Below the pieces are notes generated by a model. It saw nothing but the letters and a program-made list of their open reading frames with translations, was not told the DNA's origin and did no database searches. This document shows, in pieces, positions 1 to 9,026 of a DNA stretch of 64,000 nt (the first letter of the stretch is position 1; the number at the start of each line of letters is the position of its first letter). The position numbers and the translations under genes are program-made. Origin of the DNA: Saprospiraceae bacterium. GTDB taxonomy: Bacteria > Bacteroidota > Bacteroidia > Chitinophagales > Saprospiraceae. Location of the stretch: assembly GCA_016714085.1 (NCBI GenBank), contig JADJNW010000001.1, positions 930,001 to 994,000 on the forward strand. The letters run 5' to 3'.

Positions 1-1125
1 AAAATTATTCATGCTTCGATTGTAGTGCAATCGCCGGGAAGAATTAACATAATTGGTGAACATACAGATTATAATGATGGCTTTGTGCTGCCCGCAGCTG
101 TTGATAAAAATATGATAGCACGCCTGAAACGCAATGAATCTGCTTCTCATTGCAAGATTAAAGCCCTCAATCTTCAAGCGTGTTTTTCTTTTGATTTGCA
201 ACATTTTTCCAGAACAAGTAATGGTTGGCAAAATTATATCCTGGGCGTAGTGCATGAATTACAGCAACTTGGCGCGCAAATGCAGGGCTTCGATTGCGAA
301 ATTGAAGGCGACGTGCCCATCGGCAGCGGCATGAGTTCTTCGGCGGCTTTGGAGTGTAGCGTTGCCTATGCTTTAAATGAATTATTCGATCTGGGTTTTG
401 ATAAATTTCAACTAATTAAGTCGGCGCAGCGTGCGGAGCATCATTTTGTAGGTACGAAATGCGGCATCATGGATCAGTTCGCTAGCATGATGGGCAAAAA
501 AGGGCAGGTGATTTTATTAGATTGTCGCTCTTTGGAATATCATTATTTCCCATTGGATTTGGGCGATTACCAAATTTTGTTGTTGAATACAAACGTTTCG
601 CATTCGCTGGCTTCCTCCGAATACAATACCCGTCGGGCGGAATGTGAGGAAGGGGTGGGCATTTTGCAAGAAACATACCCTGATATCAAAAATCTTCGAG
701 ATATAAATATGGAGCAATTATTACATTCCAAACATCAAATGCCTAAAACAATTTTTCAGCGTTGCCACCACGTTATTACTGAAAATCAGCGTGTTATAGA
801 CGCTACTCAAGCCCTCCAAAATGGGAATTTACATCAACTTGGTGAATTAATATATCATTCGCATTTTAGTTTGCAATATGATTATGAAGTGAGTTGCCCT
901 GAACTGGATTTTTTGGTAGCCCAAACCCAAGATAAAGATTATATACTCGGTGCCAGAATGATGGGCGGTGGATTTGGCGGCTGCACAATTAATATTATTA
1001 AAAAGACTAAATTAGAAAGATTTGTAAATCATGTTTCTACAATTTATCAAAATCGATTTGACATTAATTTAACGCCTTATACAGTTTCCATCGAAGATGG
1101 GACAAGCGAATTAAAAAGTTTGTAA
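1..1125 (+). CDS. galK: Galactokinase (5' end cut by window edge)
   Basis: Phosphorylates galactose at C1 with ATP, the first step of the Leloir pathway, in the cytoplasm. The reading frame is open to the left edge, so the first roughly 20 residues are missing. The visible protein begins just before the galactokinase signature PGRINIIGEHTDYNDG. It then carries the GHMP ATP-binding loop PIGSGMSSSAALE and the C-terminal GGGFGGC motif. The GTG at 25 is not a plausible start because it falls inside the conserved signature region. galT follows 18 nt downstream in the same direction, so the two are probably one operon. They supply galactose catabolism for the galactan locus next door. Identification is firm; the true start and promoter lie outside the window. 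Confidence 0.96.
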   Translation, partial: KIIHASIVVQSPGRINIIGEHTDYNDGFVLPAAVDKNMIARLKRNESASHCKIKALNLQACFSFDLQHFSRTSNGWQNYILGVVHELQQLGAQMQGFDCEIEGDVPIGSGMSSSAALECSVAYALNELFDLGFDKFQLIKSAQRAEHHFVGTKCGIMDQFASMMGKKGQVILLDCRSLEYHYFPLDLGDYQILLLNTNVSHSLASSEYNTRRAECEEGVGILQETYPDIKNLRDINMEQLLHSKHQMPKTIFQRCHHVITENQRVIDATQALQNGNLHQLGELIYHSHFSLQYDYEVSCPELDFLVAQTQDKDYILGARMMGGGFGGCTINIIKKTKLERFVNHVSTIYQNRFDINLTPYTVSIEDGTSELKSL

Positions 1126-1143
1126 ACTCCAAAATATTATGAT

Positions 1144-2160
1144 ATGTTGGATTTTGCTGAACATCCGCATCGCCGATACAATATCCTCACAGGAGAGTGG
1201 GTCTTGGTTTCGCCGCATCGAGCAAAACGCCCATGGCAAGGTAAGATAGAGGTAATTACACTTGCAAAACAAGCATCATATGATCCCAATTGTTATCTCT
1301 GTCCCGGCAATACCCGCGCAGGTGGGCATCAAAATCCAGATTACCAGCATACATTCGTTTTTACCAATGATTTCGCGGCATTGAAGCCCGATGGCAGTAG
1401 CGATTTATTTGAAAATGGTTTGCTCAAAGCCCAGGGCGAGCGCGGCATCTGTCGCGTGGTGTGCTTCTCGCCGGATCATTCGCTCACGCTGCCCGACATG
1501 GAAATAGATGCTATTGAAAAAGTGGTGGATTTATGGCAGCAGGAATACCTTACGCTTGGCGCGCTGGACTTCATCAATCATGTTCAAATTTTTGAAAATA
1601 AAGGCGAGATGATGGGTTGCAGCAATCCGCATCCGCATGGGCAAATTTGGGCGCAAACTTCTATTCCTCAGGAAGTTACAAGAAAGTCCAAACGACAATT
1701 ACAATATTGGCAAGCAACAAATAGAAGCCTTTTGCAAGATTATTTAAAACAGGAATTGAACGAAGCAATACGCTTGATTTGTCAAAATGAACATTTCGTG
1801 GCGCTGGTGCCATTCTGGGCCGTCTGGCCATACGAAACGATGATAATTCCCAAGCGACATTTGCAGCATATTGGTCAGATGAAAAACATTGAAAAACAAG
1901 CATTTGCAGCTATTTTGAAAGATTTGACACAGCGTTTTGATCGAGTATTTGATACTTCCTTTCCTTATTCAGCGGGCATTCATCAAAGCCCCACCGATGG
2001 AGAAGCGCATCCCGAATGGCATTTGCACATGACGTTCTACCCGCCGTTATTGCGTTCGGCGACGGTAAAAAAATTTATGGTGGGCTATGAAATGCTTGCT
2101 GATCCTCAACGGGATATTACACCCGAAATGGCTGCGGAAAAGTTGCGAAGTTTGGGCTAA
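1144..2160 (+). CDS. galT: Galactose-1-phosphate uridylyltransferase
   Basis: Exchanges UMP between UDP-glucose and galactose-1-phosphate (Leloir pathway, cytoplasm). The 338 residues match the usual length of about 350. The active-site motif NPHPHGQIW is at residues 161-169, with H165 as the expected uridylylated histidine. C50 and C53 of CYLC fit the N-terminal zinc site. A second His-rich stretch near residues 280-295 (EAHPEWHLH) is the C-terminal metal and substrate region of the family. The gene starts 18 nt after galK. It faces the galactan PUL, whose end products it would consume. Confidence 0.97.
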   Translation: MLDFAEHPHRRYNILTGEWVLVSPHRAKRPWQGKIEVITLAKQASYDPNCYLCPGNTRAGGHQNPDYQHTFVFTNDFAALKPDGSSDLFENGLLKAQGERGICRVVCFSPDHSLTLPDMEIDAIEKVVDLWQQEYLTLGALDFINHVQIFENKGEMMGCSNPHPHGQIWAQTSIPQEVTRKSKRQLQYWQATNRSLLQDYLKQELNEAIRLICQNEHFVALVPFWAVWPYETMIIPKRHLQHIGQMKNIEKQAFAAILKDLTQRFDRVFDTSFPYSAGIHQSPTDGEAHPEWHLHMTFYPPLLRSATVKKFMVGYEMLADPQRDITPEMAAEKLRSLG

Positions 2161-2329
2161 AAAGTATTAATATGTATGTAAAATCTACTTTATAATAATG
2201 AAAAAAGCGAATAATCGATTTTTCATAAAAACCCCGCATTATTTGAATTTGTTATACTTCGAGCATTATGTCATTTATTTCACAACATAATATTAAAATT
2301 ATCTAAAATATTATTTCAACATCATAATT

Positions 2330-4762
2330 CTATTGAACGGTTATTTCTACGGCATCCTCTTTTAGTCCGTTCGCACGAACTTTTATATTTACTTTTCCAG
2401 CTTTTTGACCCGATTTTATAATAATCATCGCTTTTCCATAAAATAAATTGATCGCATTTGCCTGAAAAGGCTCAAAAGATTGAGGATTCCCATTCCCAAC
2501 GCCTGCGATACTTCCGGCTCCTTCCAATGTAATATTAATTTTATCATTCGCCAACGGCGCAGGGTTCCCTTGATTATCAAAGGCTTCCACCAAAACGTAA
2601 GACAAATCCAAGCCTCCGGTTTTTATCGTTTTGCGATCGGCGGTAAGCTTTATTTGAGCAGGTTTTCCGGCGGTTTTCATTACTTTTTCTCCGAGCTTTT
2701 TGCCTTCTTTATAAGCAATAACTTTTAGTTCGCCGGGTTCATAAATAATATCATTCCACATCAATCGAAATCGGAATACCGAGCTGTCCGCTTTGGGCTG
2801 CTTGCATTGCATTCCCTGCGATTTTCCATTTACAAAAAGCTCTGCGCAATCCCCATTTGTATAGACAAAAACAGGAATTTTTTCACCCATTTTATCTTCC
2901 CAATTCCAATGCGGTAAGATATGAATCGTCGTATCTTCTGATTTCCAATAACTTTTATATAAATAAAAACGATCTTTCGGAATGCCCACCAAATCAACAA
3001 TGCCAAAATAAGAACTGAAAGAAGCATCCCGATCGGTCATGCCCATGCGCTTGATCGAATAATTATCATAAGGCGTCGGTTCACCCAAATAATCAAAGCC
3101 CGTCCAGACAAATTCGCCTGCTACATAAGGCTCGTCTTGCTGCCACATAAAATCATCGTCGGGCACTTCCGCCCACCAGGGCGCATTTAAATCATAAGAA
3201 CTAACTTGTAATGATTTTGTAAAATCGGTCTTTTGTTTTGGTAATGGAAATTCATAAAAACCGCGCGTACTTACAGTCGAAGCCGATTCGCTAATAATAA
3301 CAGCTTTATTAGGCTCCATTTGTCGCGCCAAACGATAGCGCCGTGTGTAATTATAACTATGCACATCATAATAATCAAAATGCCGACGCTCCGCGCTTTG
3401 CCAGTTATCATTTACTAAAGTAGTTGGGCGCGTGGGGTCGTATTTATTTACATAATTTAACATCGTATGTAACCGCTGAAAGCCATTATTAATATTCCAT
3501 TGCACATCACCAATTTCATTACCTACACTCCATAAAAATATGGAAGGATGATTTCGATCTCTTATTACAAAATTCTTTACATTTCGATGCGCAAATTCTT
3601 CAAAATCAGTTGATTCAAGAATATCAGCTTTTGCATCATATTTATCAAAAATCTCATCTAATACTAATAATCCCATTTTATCACATAATGCTAATAACTC
3701 CGGCGCGGCTACGTTATGGCTATTGCGAATGGCATTGAAGCCCATTTCTTTAATAATTTCCAGTTGCCGCTCCATCGCTCTTGGATAAAACGCTGCACCC
3801 AAAGGACCTTGATCGTGGTGCATATTCACGCCTTTGAGTTGTACTCGCCGATCATTTAAATAAAATCCATGATCTGGATCAAATCGAATCGTGCGCACGC
3901 CAAAAGAAGTTGTATAATTATCCACTACCCTTCCGCCAATGCTTACGCTTGTTTTAATTTCATATAATGCCGGATCATTAATATCCCAGCGGCGAGGATT
4001 TAATAATGTAATAGTCGCTTCAATATCATGACTTTTCCCGGATATAATATTCCTGAAAGCCTCACCACTTGCGACAGCTGCACCTTCAGCATTAATAATT
4101 TGATGCGAAACTTTAATTGTATCCGTATTTTTAGAAAAATTATTAACGGTCGTTCTAATTCTTATATCTGCATAATGCGGTTTTACAATCGGCGTCGTGA
4201 CATAAGTTCCCCATACATCCACATGAACAGGATTGACCACCACCATTTGTACCTTTCGGTAAATGCCAGCGCCAGGATACCAGCGGCTGTCGTGCTGCCG
4301 CGTATCAGCATGAACCGCTAATACATTCTTTCCTCCGGGATTAACAAAATCTGTAATATTTACATAAAAAGAATTATATCCGTAATCCCATTCGCCTGCC
4401 AATTCACCATTTATATACACTTTCGGGAAAGCCATTACACCATCAAAAATCAAATAAATTTGCTTTCCCGACAAAGACGAAGGAATATCCAATGAACGCC
4501 GATACCAGCCTTCGCCCTTCCAGGGGAGCTTGCCGGTATTGCCGTCACCATCCAGAATAAAAGGCCCTGCAATCGCCCAATCGTGCGGCACGGTTACGGA
4601 TTGCCAATTATTATCATTTAAATCAAGCGCTGCACCATTTTCCTGTGCGCCTTTATAGAATTTCCAGCCATCATAAAGATTGCTAACCGTTCGTTCCTGA
4701 GCAGCTAAAGATGTTATGATGCAGATGTAAATAAAAATGCTTAAAATATAGCTTCGTTTCAT
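2330..4762 (-). CDS. GH2 beta-galactosidase, exported
   Basis: A family GH2 glycosidase of 810 residues, predicted to release terminal beta-galactose from galacto-oligosaccharides in the periplasm. A cleavable signal peptide covers residues 1-21 (ends SLAAQ). The sugar-binding and immunoglobulin-like domains span roughly 25-290 and the TIM barrel about 295-600. The general acid/base E416 is in WSVGNEIGD and the nucleophile E492 is in IISESAS. C-terminal Ig-like modules of the DUF4982 and GH2 C-terminal type follow. It is the last gene of the leftward PUL, after the GH53 galactanase, which favours beta-galactosidase over beta-mannosidase or glucuronidase. The exact linkage is inferred from context. 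Confidence 0.88.
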   Translation of the reverse strand: MKRSYILSIFIYICIITSLAAQERTVSNLYDGWKFYKGAQENGAALDLNDNNWQSVTVPHDWAIAGPFILDGDGNTGKLPWKGEGWYRRSLDIPSSLSGKQIYLIFDGVMAFPKVYINGELAGEWDYGYNSFYVNITDFVNPGGKNVLAVHADTRQHDSRWYPGAGIYRKVQMVVVNPVHVDVWGTYVTTPIVKPHYADIRIRTTVNNFSKNTDTIKVSHQIINAEGAAVASGEAFRNIISGKSHDIEATITLLNPRRWDINDPALYEIKTSVSIGGRVVDNYTTSFGVRTIRFDPDHGFYLNDRRVQLKGVNMHHDQGPLGAAFYPRAMERQLEIIKEMGFNAIRNSHNVAAPELLALCDKMGLLVLDEIFDKYDAKADILESTDFEEFAHRNVKNFVIRDRNHPSIFLWSVGNEIGDVQWNINNGFQRLHTMLNYVNKYDPTRPTTLVNDNWQSAERRHFDYYDVHSYNYTRRYRLARQMEPNKAVIISESASTVSTRGFYEFPLPKQKTDFTKSLQVSSYDLNAPWWAEVPDDDFMWQQDEPYVAGEFVWTGFDYLGEPTPYDNYSIKRMGMTDRDASFSSYFGIVDLVGIPKDRFYLYKSYWKSEDTTIHILPHWNWEDKMGEKIPVFVYTNGDCAELFVNGKSQGMQCKQPKADSSVFRFRLMWNDIIYEPGELKVIAYKEGKKLGEKVMKTAGKPAQIKLTADRKTIKTGGLDLSYVLVEAFDNQGNPAPLANDKINITLEGAGSIAGVGNGNPQSFEPFQANAINLFYGKAMIIIKSGQKAGKVNIKVRANGLKEDAVEITVQ

Positions 4763-4776
4763 TATTGTTTTTTTTT

Positions 4777-4889
4777 AACACATCCCGCTATACGGGACAA
4801 GCTAGGCATATAAGACGATGATTATTAATCAATTGCAAAAGAACTATGTGTCTATGTGTTTATTAAAATGTAGTGAGTATAAGTCATAA
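4777..4889. other. Spacer between GH53 and GH2 genes with short repeats
   Basis: The spacer holds a small perfect dyad (TCCCG, 5-nt loop, CGGGA) near 4786-4800. A CTATGTG-type direct repeat at 4845-4859 resembles the dyad at 22772-22802. No promoter is evident, so the GH2 gene may be co-transcribed with GH53 or separately controlled. Confidence 0.35.
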
Positions 4890-6028
4890 TTATTTACCGC
4901 TGTAATATTTCATTCCTTCCGTTACTTTGTAATTATGATTAAACAAAGTTGCATTATCCCAGTGAGAACCTTGTCCCCATTGCGTCCGACAACTAGTAGA
5001 AACCCAGGCGGGTTCCCAATAAATCAAGCCTTCGCCACCGCCAGCAGCGATACTTTTTTCTAAAGCTTTGAGAAAATCATATTGCCCTTTTCCAGTAGCC
5101 GGATAGCCTTCAATTAAAGCATCATTACCTAAAATATTATTAGCGGCATCTTTATTTTGCAATGTAAAAGGATAGGCAGTTTCCACTACCATTACCCGTT
5201 TTTTATAATTATTTTTTAAAGTTTGAATAGCATTTGGTAAACTTTCCAGGGTATATCTCGACCAAAGTGGATAATACGACAACCCAATAAAATCGTAGTC
5301 ACTGATGCCATTTTTACTCGATTGCTCGAACCACCACAAAGCATTTTCCGGCTGCGCGATATGTAGCATTACTTCCATCTTTTTACCAAATGTAGTAGAG
5401 GCGTCCCGCACTGCTTTTATTCCTCGATTTATTAATGCGCTATTACGCGTCCAGTTAATATTATTATAATTTTTTGTCGGATCTTGTAATATTTCGGCGT
5501 TTATTTCATTGCCAACCTGCACAAATTCGGGTAGTAAATTAGCATTATTTAAATCATTTAAAACTTTATACGTATAATTATATAATGAATCGCCTAATAC
5601 TTGTGTGTTATTTACAACTGCTAACCATGCTGCTGGCACTTTTTGCTTGCCCGGATCGGTCCAGTCATCTGAATAATGAAAATCAAGCAATACTTGCATT
5701 TTCTGGGCTTTTGCTCTTGAAATCGTCTTTTTACATCCTCATAATTTGAATAATTTGTCCAATCGGGATTATGCCATAAGCGCACGCGTACCAAATCTGT
5801 ACCTGCTTTACTAAAAATAGTATAAGGATCTTCGGGATTTCCAGTTTCATTATAATAAATCGCGCCGCAATCCAGCATTTCATTTACATAAGATAAATCT
5901 GCGCCGCGAATAAATGTAATTTCTTCTTCATTTGGTATTTCAATATCCTTGGGGTCATCTCCTGTCAACTCGCACGCATTTAAAAACAGAAAAGATAGAT
6001 ATAATAGAATCAGATTCACTTTTTGCAT
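4890..6028 (-). CDS. GH53 arabinogalactan endo-beta-1,4-galactanase, lipoprotein (one frameshift)
   Basis: Endo-acting cleavage of beta-1,4-galactan at the cell surface. The protein is read in two frames: the N-terminal part from the ATG at 6028 and the rest from near 5700 to the stop at 4890. The frames join at a run of five T (5728-5732). One extra base there restores a continuous protein. The N-terminus is a lipoprotein signal with lipobox FLNAC. GH53 landmarks are FIRGADLSYV, RVRLWHNP, LLDFHYSDDWTDPGKQ, the acid/base in QVGNEINAE and the nucleophile in MVVETAYP. The gene lies in the PUL between the SusE/F-like gene and the GH2 gene. The break is either a consensus error or a real mutation. 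An ATG at 6112 would add an unneeded extension over repeat DNA. Confidence 0.88.
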
Positions 6029-6091
6029 TTTTAAATAAATTAATAAAAACATGAAATAGCTAAATAGATTGTGAAATAAATCTTTCATTAT

Positions 6092-6106
6092 AAACCTTAT
6101 AGGTTT
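6092..6106. repeat. Short palindrome AAACCT-TAT-AGGTTT
   Basis: A perfect 6-bp dyad with a 3-nt centre just upstream of the GH53 gene. Its function is unknown. It resembles other short dyads scattered through spacers in this window. Confidence 0.4.
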
Positions 6107-6152
6107 GACCAAGATATAATGTATTGGAATTTAATTCACATTGTACTAAATA

Positions 6153-6189
6153 GATTTAGGAGATAATATTATAAATTACCTCCTAAATC
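6153..6189 (-). terminator. Hairpin after the SusE/F-like gene
   Basis: Perfect 10-nt arms GATTTAGGAG and CTCCTAAATC; pairing continues inward for four more bases after one mismatch. It sits 34 nt beyond the stop of the SusE/F-like gene and before GH53. It could be an attenuating terminator or mRNA stabiliser that keeps SusCDE expression above that of the enzymes. No strong U-tract follows, so full termination is uncertain. Confidence 0.5.
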
Positions 6190-6222
6190 ATTCAAAATTA
6201 TAATAATCTTAGCAGCAAATAT

Positions 6223-7368
6223 TTATTCTAAAGTAATGGTCTTGTCCTTGGCGTTTACCGTAACCTTGTAAGTACCTGGCGTACCGGTAAATCTGAAATT
6301 GCTATCACCGTCGTTGGCATTCGTAAATCTATTGTCGATAGTGTAGCCTTCATCTTCATAATAAGGATAATTCAAACCAGAGCCCCAGTCATCCTTGACG
6401 GTAAAGAATCGGAAGGTTTCATTGCTGAACGCGAGTGTTGCTACCCAAACATCAGGACTTGATTCCACTGCTTCAGTCGGAGCGCCCCAACTCCAGCCAC
6501 CGGGCGTAGCCGCACCAACCAACCACAACGAACCAGAGGGCGTCAAAGTAATCGTTTTATTTTTGCCATCTACCACGACTAAATAAATGCCAGGTGTACC
6601 AATAAATCTGAAGTTGCTGTCACCATCATTAGCATTTTCCAGCAGCGGATCAATGGTATAACCTTCGCCTGCATAATAAGGATAATTCAAGCCAGAGCCC
6701 CAGTCGCCTTCGGTTGTAAAGAATCGGAAAGTTTCATTGGTGAGTCGCACCTTTGCCTGGAACACATCGCTGCTGCAATTAAAAACAATCGGCGTACCCC
6801 ATCCCCAGCCTGCGTCTACTGCTGCTGCGCCCACAACAAATATCGGATCACAAACACCCAAATCCACTTTTTCGATCCACTTGATGTTCAAGGCTTGTGG
6901 GCTAGAAATCATCTCCGTGTTGTTGCCAGTGCCAGCGCCCACGTAAGCTCTCAAACGAAAATAAACGGTGCCCGTATTATTCGGATTTCCGTTAGCATCG
7001 GTGGTACTTGGATCGTCGTCCAAACCCAGGTCTTCCGCATAATCCAGCAATTGCTCAACGGAAATAGCAACATTGGTTTCATTGGTCGAGCCGACTACGT
7101 CAAAAGTGCTAAAAGCCTGACTAAGAGAAGCTTGTAAAGCATAAGTAATATTGGTAGGTGCACCAAAATCTGCTGCTTTCCAGACGAAGCGCTCTGCAAC
7201 GTTGCCTGCGGTCTCCTTCGACAAGAGATATTCATTCGCAAATGAATTGGAAAACGCGATGCCTTCACCTCCAGGAGCGGCAATAAAAGTCAGTTCGTTG
7301 TCTTCTTCACAAGATTGGAAAAAGAAGACAGCACAAAATGCAAGGCATATAAATAATATCTTTTTCAT
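6223..7368 (-). CDS. SusE/SusF-like surface glycan-binding lipoprotein
   Basis: An outer-membrane lipoprotein of 381 residues with lipobox FFQSC near residue 20. It has an N-terminal SusE-type domain to about residue 170. Two tandem copies of a roughly 100-residue binding module follow (about 175-280 and 281-381). The modules share NETFRFF, DWGSGLNYPYY, GYTID and NANDGDSNFRF almost unchanged. The architecture matches SusE/SusF carbohydrate-binding proteins. It directly follows SusD in the PUL, so it probably binds galactan at the surface. The near-identity of the two modules suggests recent duplication. Confidence 0.85.
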   Translation of the reverse strand: MKKILFICLAFCAVFFFQSCEEDNELTFIAAPGGEGIAFSNSFANEYLLSKETAGNVAERFVWKAADFGAPTNITYALQASLSQAFSTFDVVGSTNETNVAISVEQLLDYAEDLGLDDDPSTTDANGNPNNTGTVYFRLRAYVGAGTGNNTEMISSPQALNIKWIEKVDLGVCDPIFVVGAAAVDAGWGWGTPIVFNCSSDVFQAKVRLTNETFRFFTTEGDWGSGLNYPYYAGEGYTIDPLLENANDGDSNFRFIGTPGIYLVVVDGKNKTITLTPSGSLWLVGAATPGGWSWGAPTEAVESSPDVWVATLAFSNETFRFFTVKDDWGSGLNYPYYEDEGYTIDNRFTNANDGDSNFRFTGTPGTYKVTVNAKDKTITLE

Positions 7369-7409
7369 CTTATTGATAGATTTAGTTAGTGTTTAAGAAC
7401 TTTGATAAA

Positions 7410-9005
7410 TTAATATCCAGGATTCTGAACAAGATTCGGATTTGCTGCGAGGCTTTCACTTGGCAAAGGATATACCTTCCTATAATCAGGAATTGCAATA
7501 CCATTGGCGGCATTACCTTTCCATGACCAATTGTATTTATTGCCTGTAAACATATCGAAACGAATCAAATCCTGTCTTCTATGCGATTCCCAATGCAATT
7601 CCACAAGTCTTTCATCGATAATCAAATCAAGCGTAAGCTCCGCATCTGAAATCAAATTCGGATTCTTTGCTCGCGTGCGAAGCGCATTAAAATATTCCAA
7701 AGCCTTGCCACGCGCGCCACCGCCGCCTCTCAAGTGCGCCTCCACGTACATCAGATACACATCCCCCAACCGGAACATCGGGAAATCGGTATCTACGATC
7801 TCCAAAGCAGAGCCCCGCGCTCCCGAAGATGTGAGATTCGACCATTTTCCAATGATGTAGCCTGTACCACGGTCGGCAATACTTGTTATTTCAATCGTTC
7901 TATCAGTTGTAATGAGTGTATTGCGATCATCTCGATCGTAATTCCCATTCAGGAATATTTCCGAGAATTGTTTTGGAACTCTCAAAGCACCACCCCAACC
8001 ACCAGCATTTACACCGAAACTTGCGCCGTTTGATTCTTTTGATCCTACTTGACTATTGATCATTAAGGTAGTAGGGCCGTAGTTTTGCGTCACAACGCCA
8101 TCCGACAACACAGGGAAGATGATTTCAATCGTAGCGTCATTATTATTATTATCTGCTTTAAAAAGATTCAGATAATTGGGCGCTAATTGATACCCGGCGC
8201 TGATAATTTTATCGCAATAAGCAATACAATCCGAGTAGCGGTTTTCATTAACGAATACTTGCGCATTGAGGTAAAGCTTAGCTAAGAGCATCCAGGCTGC
8301 ACCTTGATCTGCTCTGGCGTATTCATTTTGCCGAGGTGCTTTCAGGTCATCTTCAATATCCAGCAATTCGGATTCGATGTATTCAAATAGCTGCGGACGC
8401 TCGGCTTGTGGCGCTTGGTAAGCACCTACAGGATTCTCGTCGGTCACAAAAGCGCATTTGCCAAACAAATCCATCATATGGTAATAAGCCAAAGCCCTCA
8501 AAAACCTTGCCTCCGCGCGATAAGTAGCAATTTCTGCTTTCAATTCTGTGCTAACGCCTCTTTTGCTCAACAATTCGTCCGTTGTCTGTCTCAGAAATTC
8601 ATTGGCAAAAGCCACTTGCGCCATGCCTCTGCCATACATTCCACGCAACAACACATTATTCGCTACCCAGGTAGAACGCTGGATTTCTGCTACCCCGGGG
8701 TCGTTTTCCCAAGACCATTTTGCTTCATCTGCAGCCAGCACCTGGAGATTCCACAAGCCTCTCCCATACTGACTTGTTCCTGCGTCAATCCCAGCAATAT
8801 TGGATGATCCGGGTCCTGATACGCCTGTCAAGGTCAGATTGGAATACACACCAGCTAAACCTTGCCGATAAGAGGCCGGGCTGGAATAAAAATCTTCCGA
8901 CAGAAAAGCATTAGGGTCTCCCGGCGTCACATCAAGTTCCTTCGTACAACTCGATACAAACAGCGTGAGTAGAAGAGCAAGTAATTTTATATTATTAAGT
9001 TTCAT
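7410..9005 (-). CDS. SusD/RagB-family glycan-binding lipoprotein
   Basis: The lid and substrate-binding partner of the SusC transporter at the outer membrane. It is 531 residues long, with a lipoprotein signal ending in VSSC. SusD-family helical TPR-like content runs through the middle, including AEARFLRALAYYHMMDLFG and the C-terminal MFRLGDVYLMYVEA and ELHWESHRRQDLIRF blocks. It starts 21 nt after the SusC stop, the standard susC-susD pairing. The substrate, likely beta-1,4-galactan or arabinogalactan, is inferred from the neighbouring GH53 and GH2 enzymes and galK/galT. Confidence 0.95.
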   Translation of the reverse strand: MKLNNIKLLALLLTLFVSSCTKELDVTPGDPNAFLSEDFYSSPASYRQGLAGVYSNLTLTGVSGPGSSNIAGIDAGTSQYGRGLWNLQVLAADEAKWSWENDPGVAEIQRSTWVANNVLLRGMYGRGMAQVAFANEFLRQTTDELLSKRGVSTELKAEIATYRAEARFLRALAYYHMMDLFGKCAFVTDENPVGAYQAPQAERPQLFEYIESELLDIEDDLKAPRQNEYARADQGAAWMLLAKLYLNAQVFVNENRYSDCIAYCDKIISAGYQLAPNYLNLFKADNNNNDATIEIIFPVLSDGVVTQNYGPTTLMINSQVGSKESNGASFGVNAGGWGGALRVPKQFSEIFLNGNYDRDDRNTLITTDRTIEITSIADRGTGYIIGKWSNLTSSGARGSALEIVDTDFPMFRLGDVYLMYVEAHLRGGGGARGKALEYFNALRTRAKNPNLISDAELTLDLIIDERLVELHWESHRRQDLIRFDMFTGNKYNWSWKGNAANGIAIPDYRKVYPLPSESLAANPNLVQNPGY

Positions 9006-9026
9006 ATCTATAATGTTTTTCCTTTT

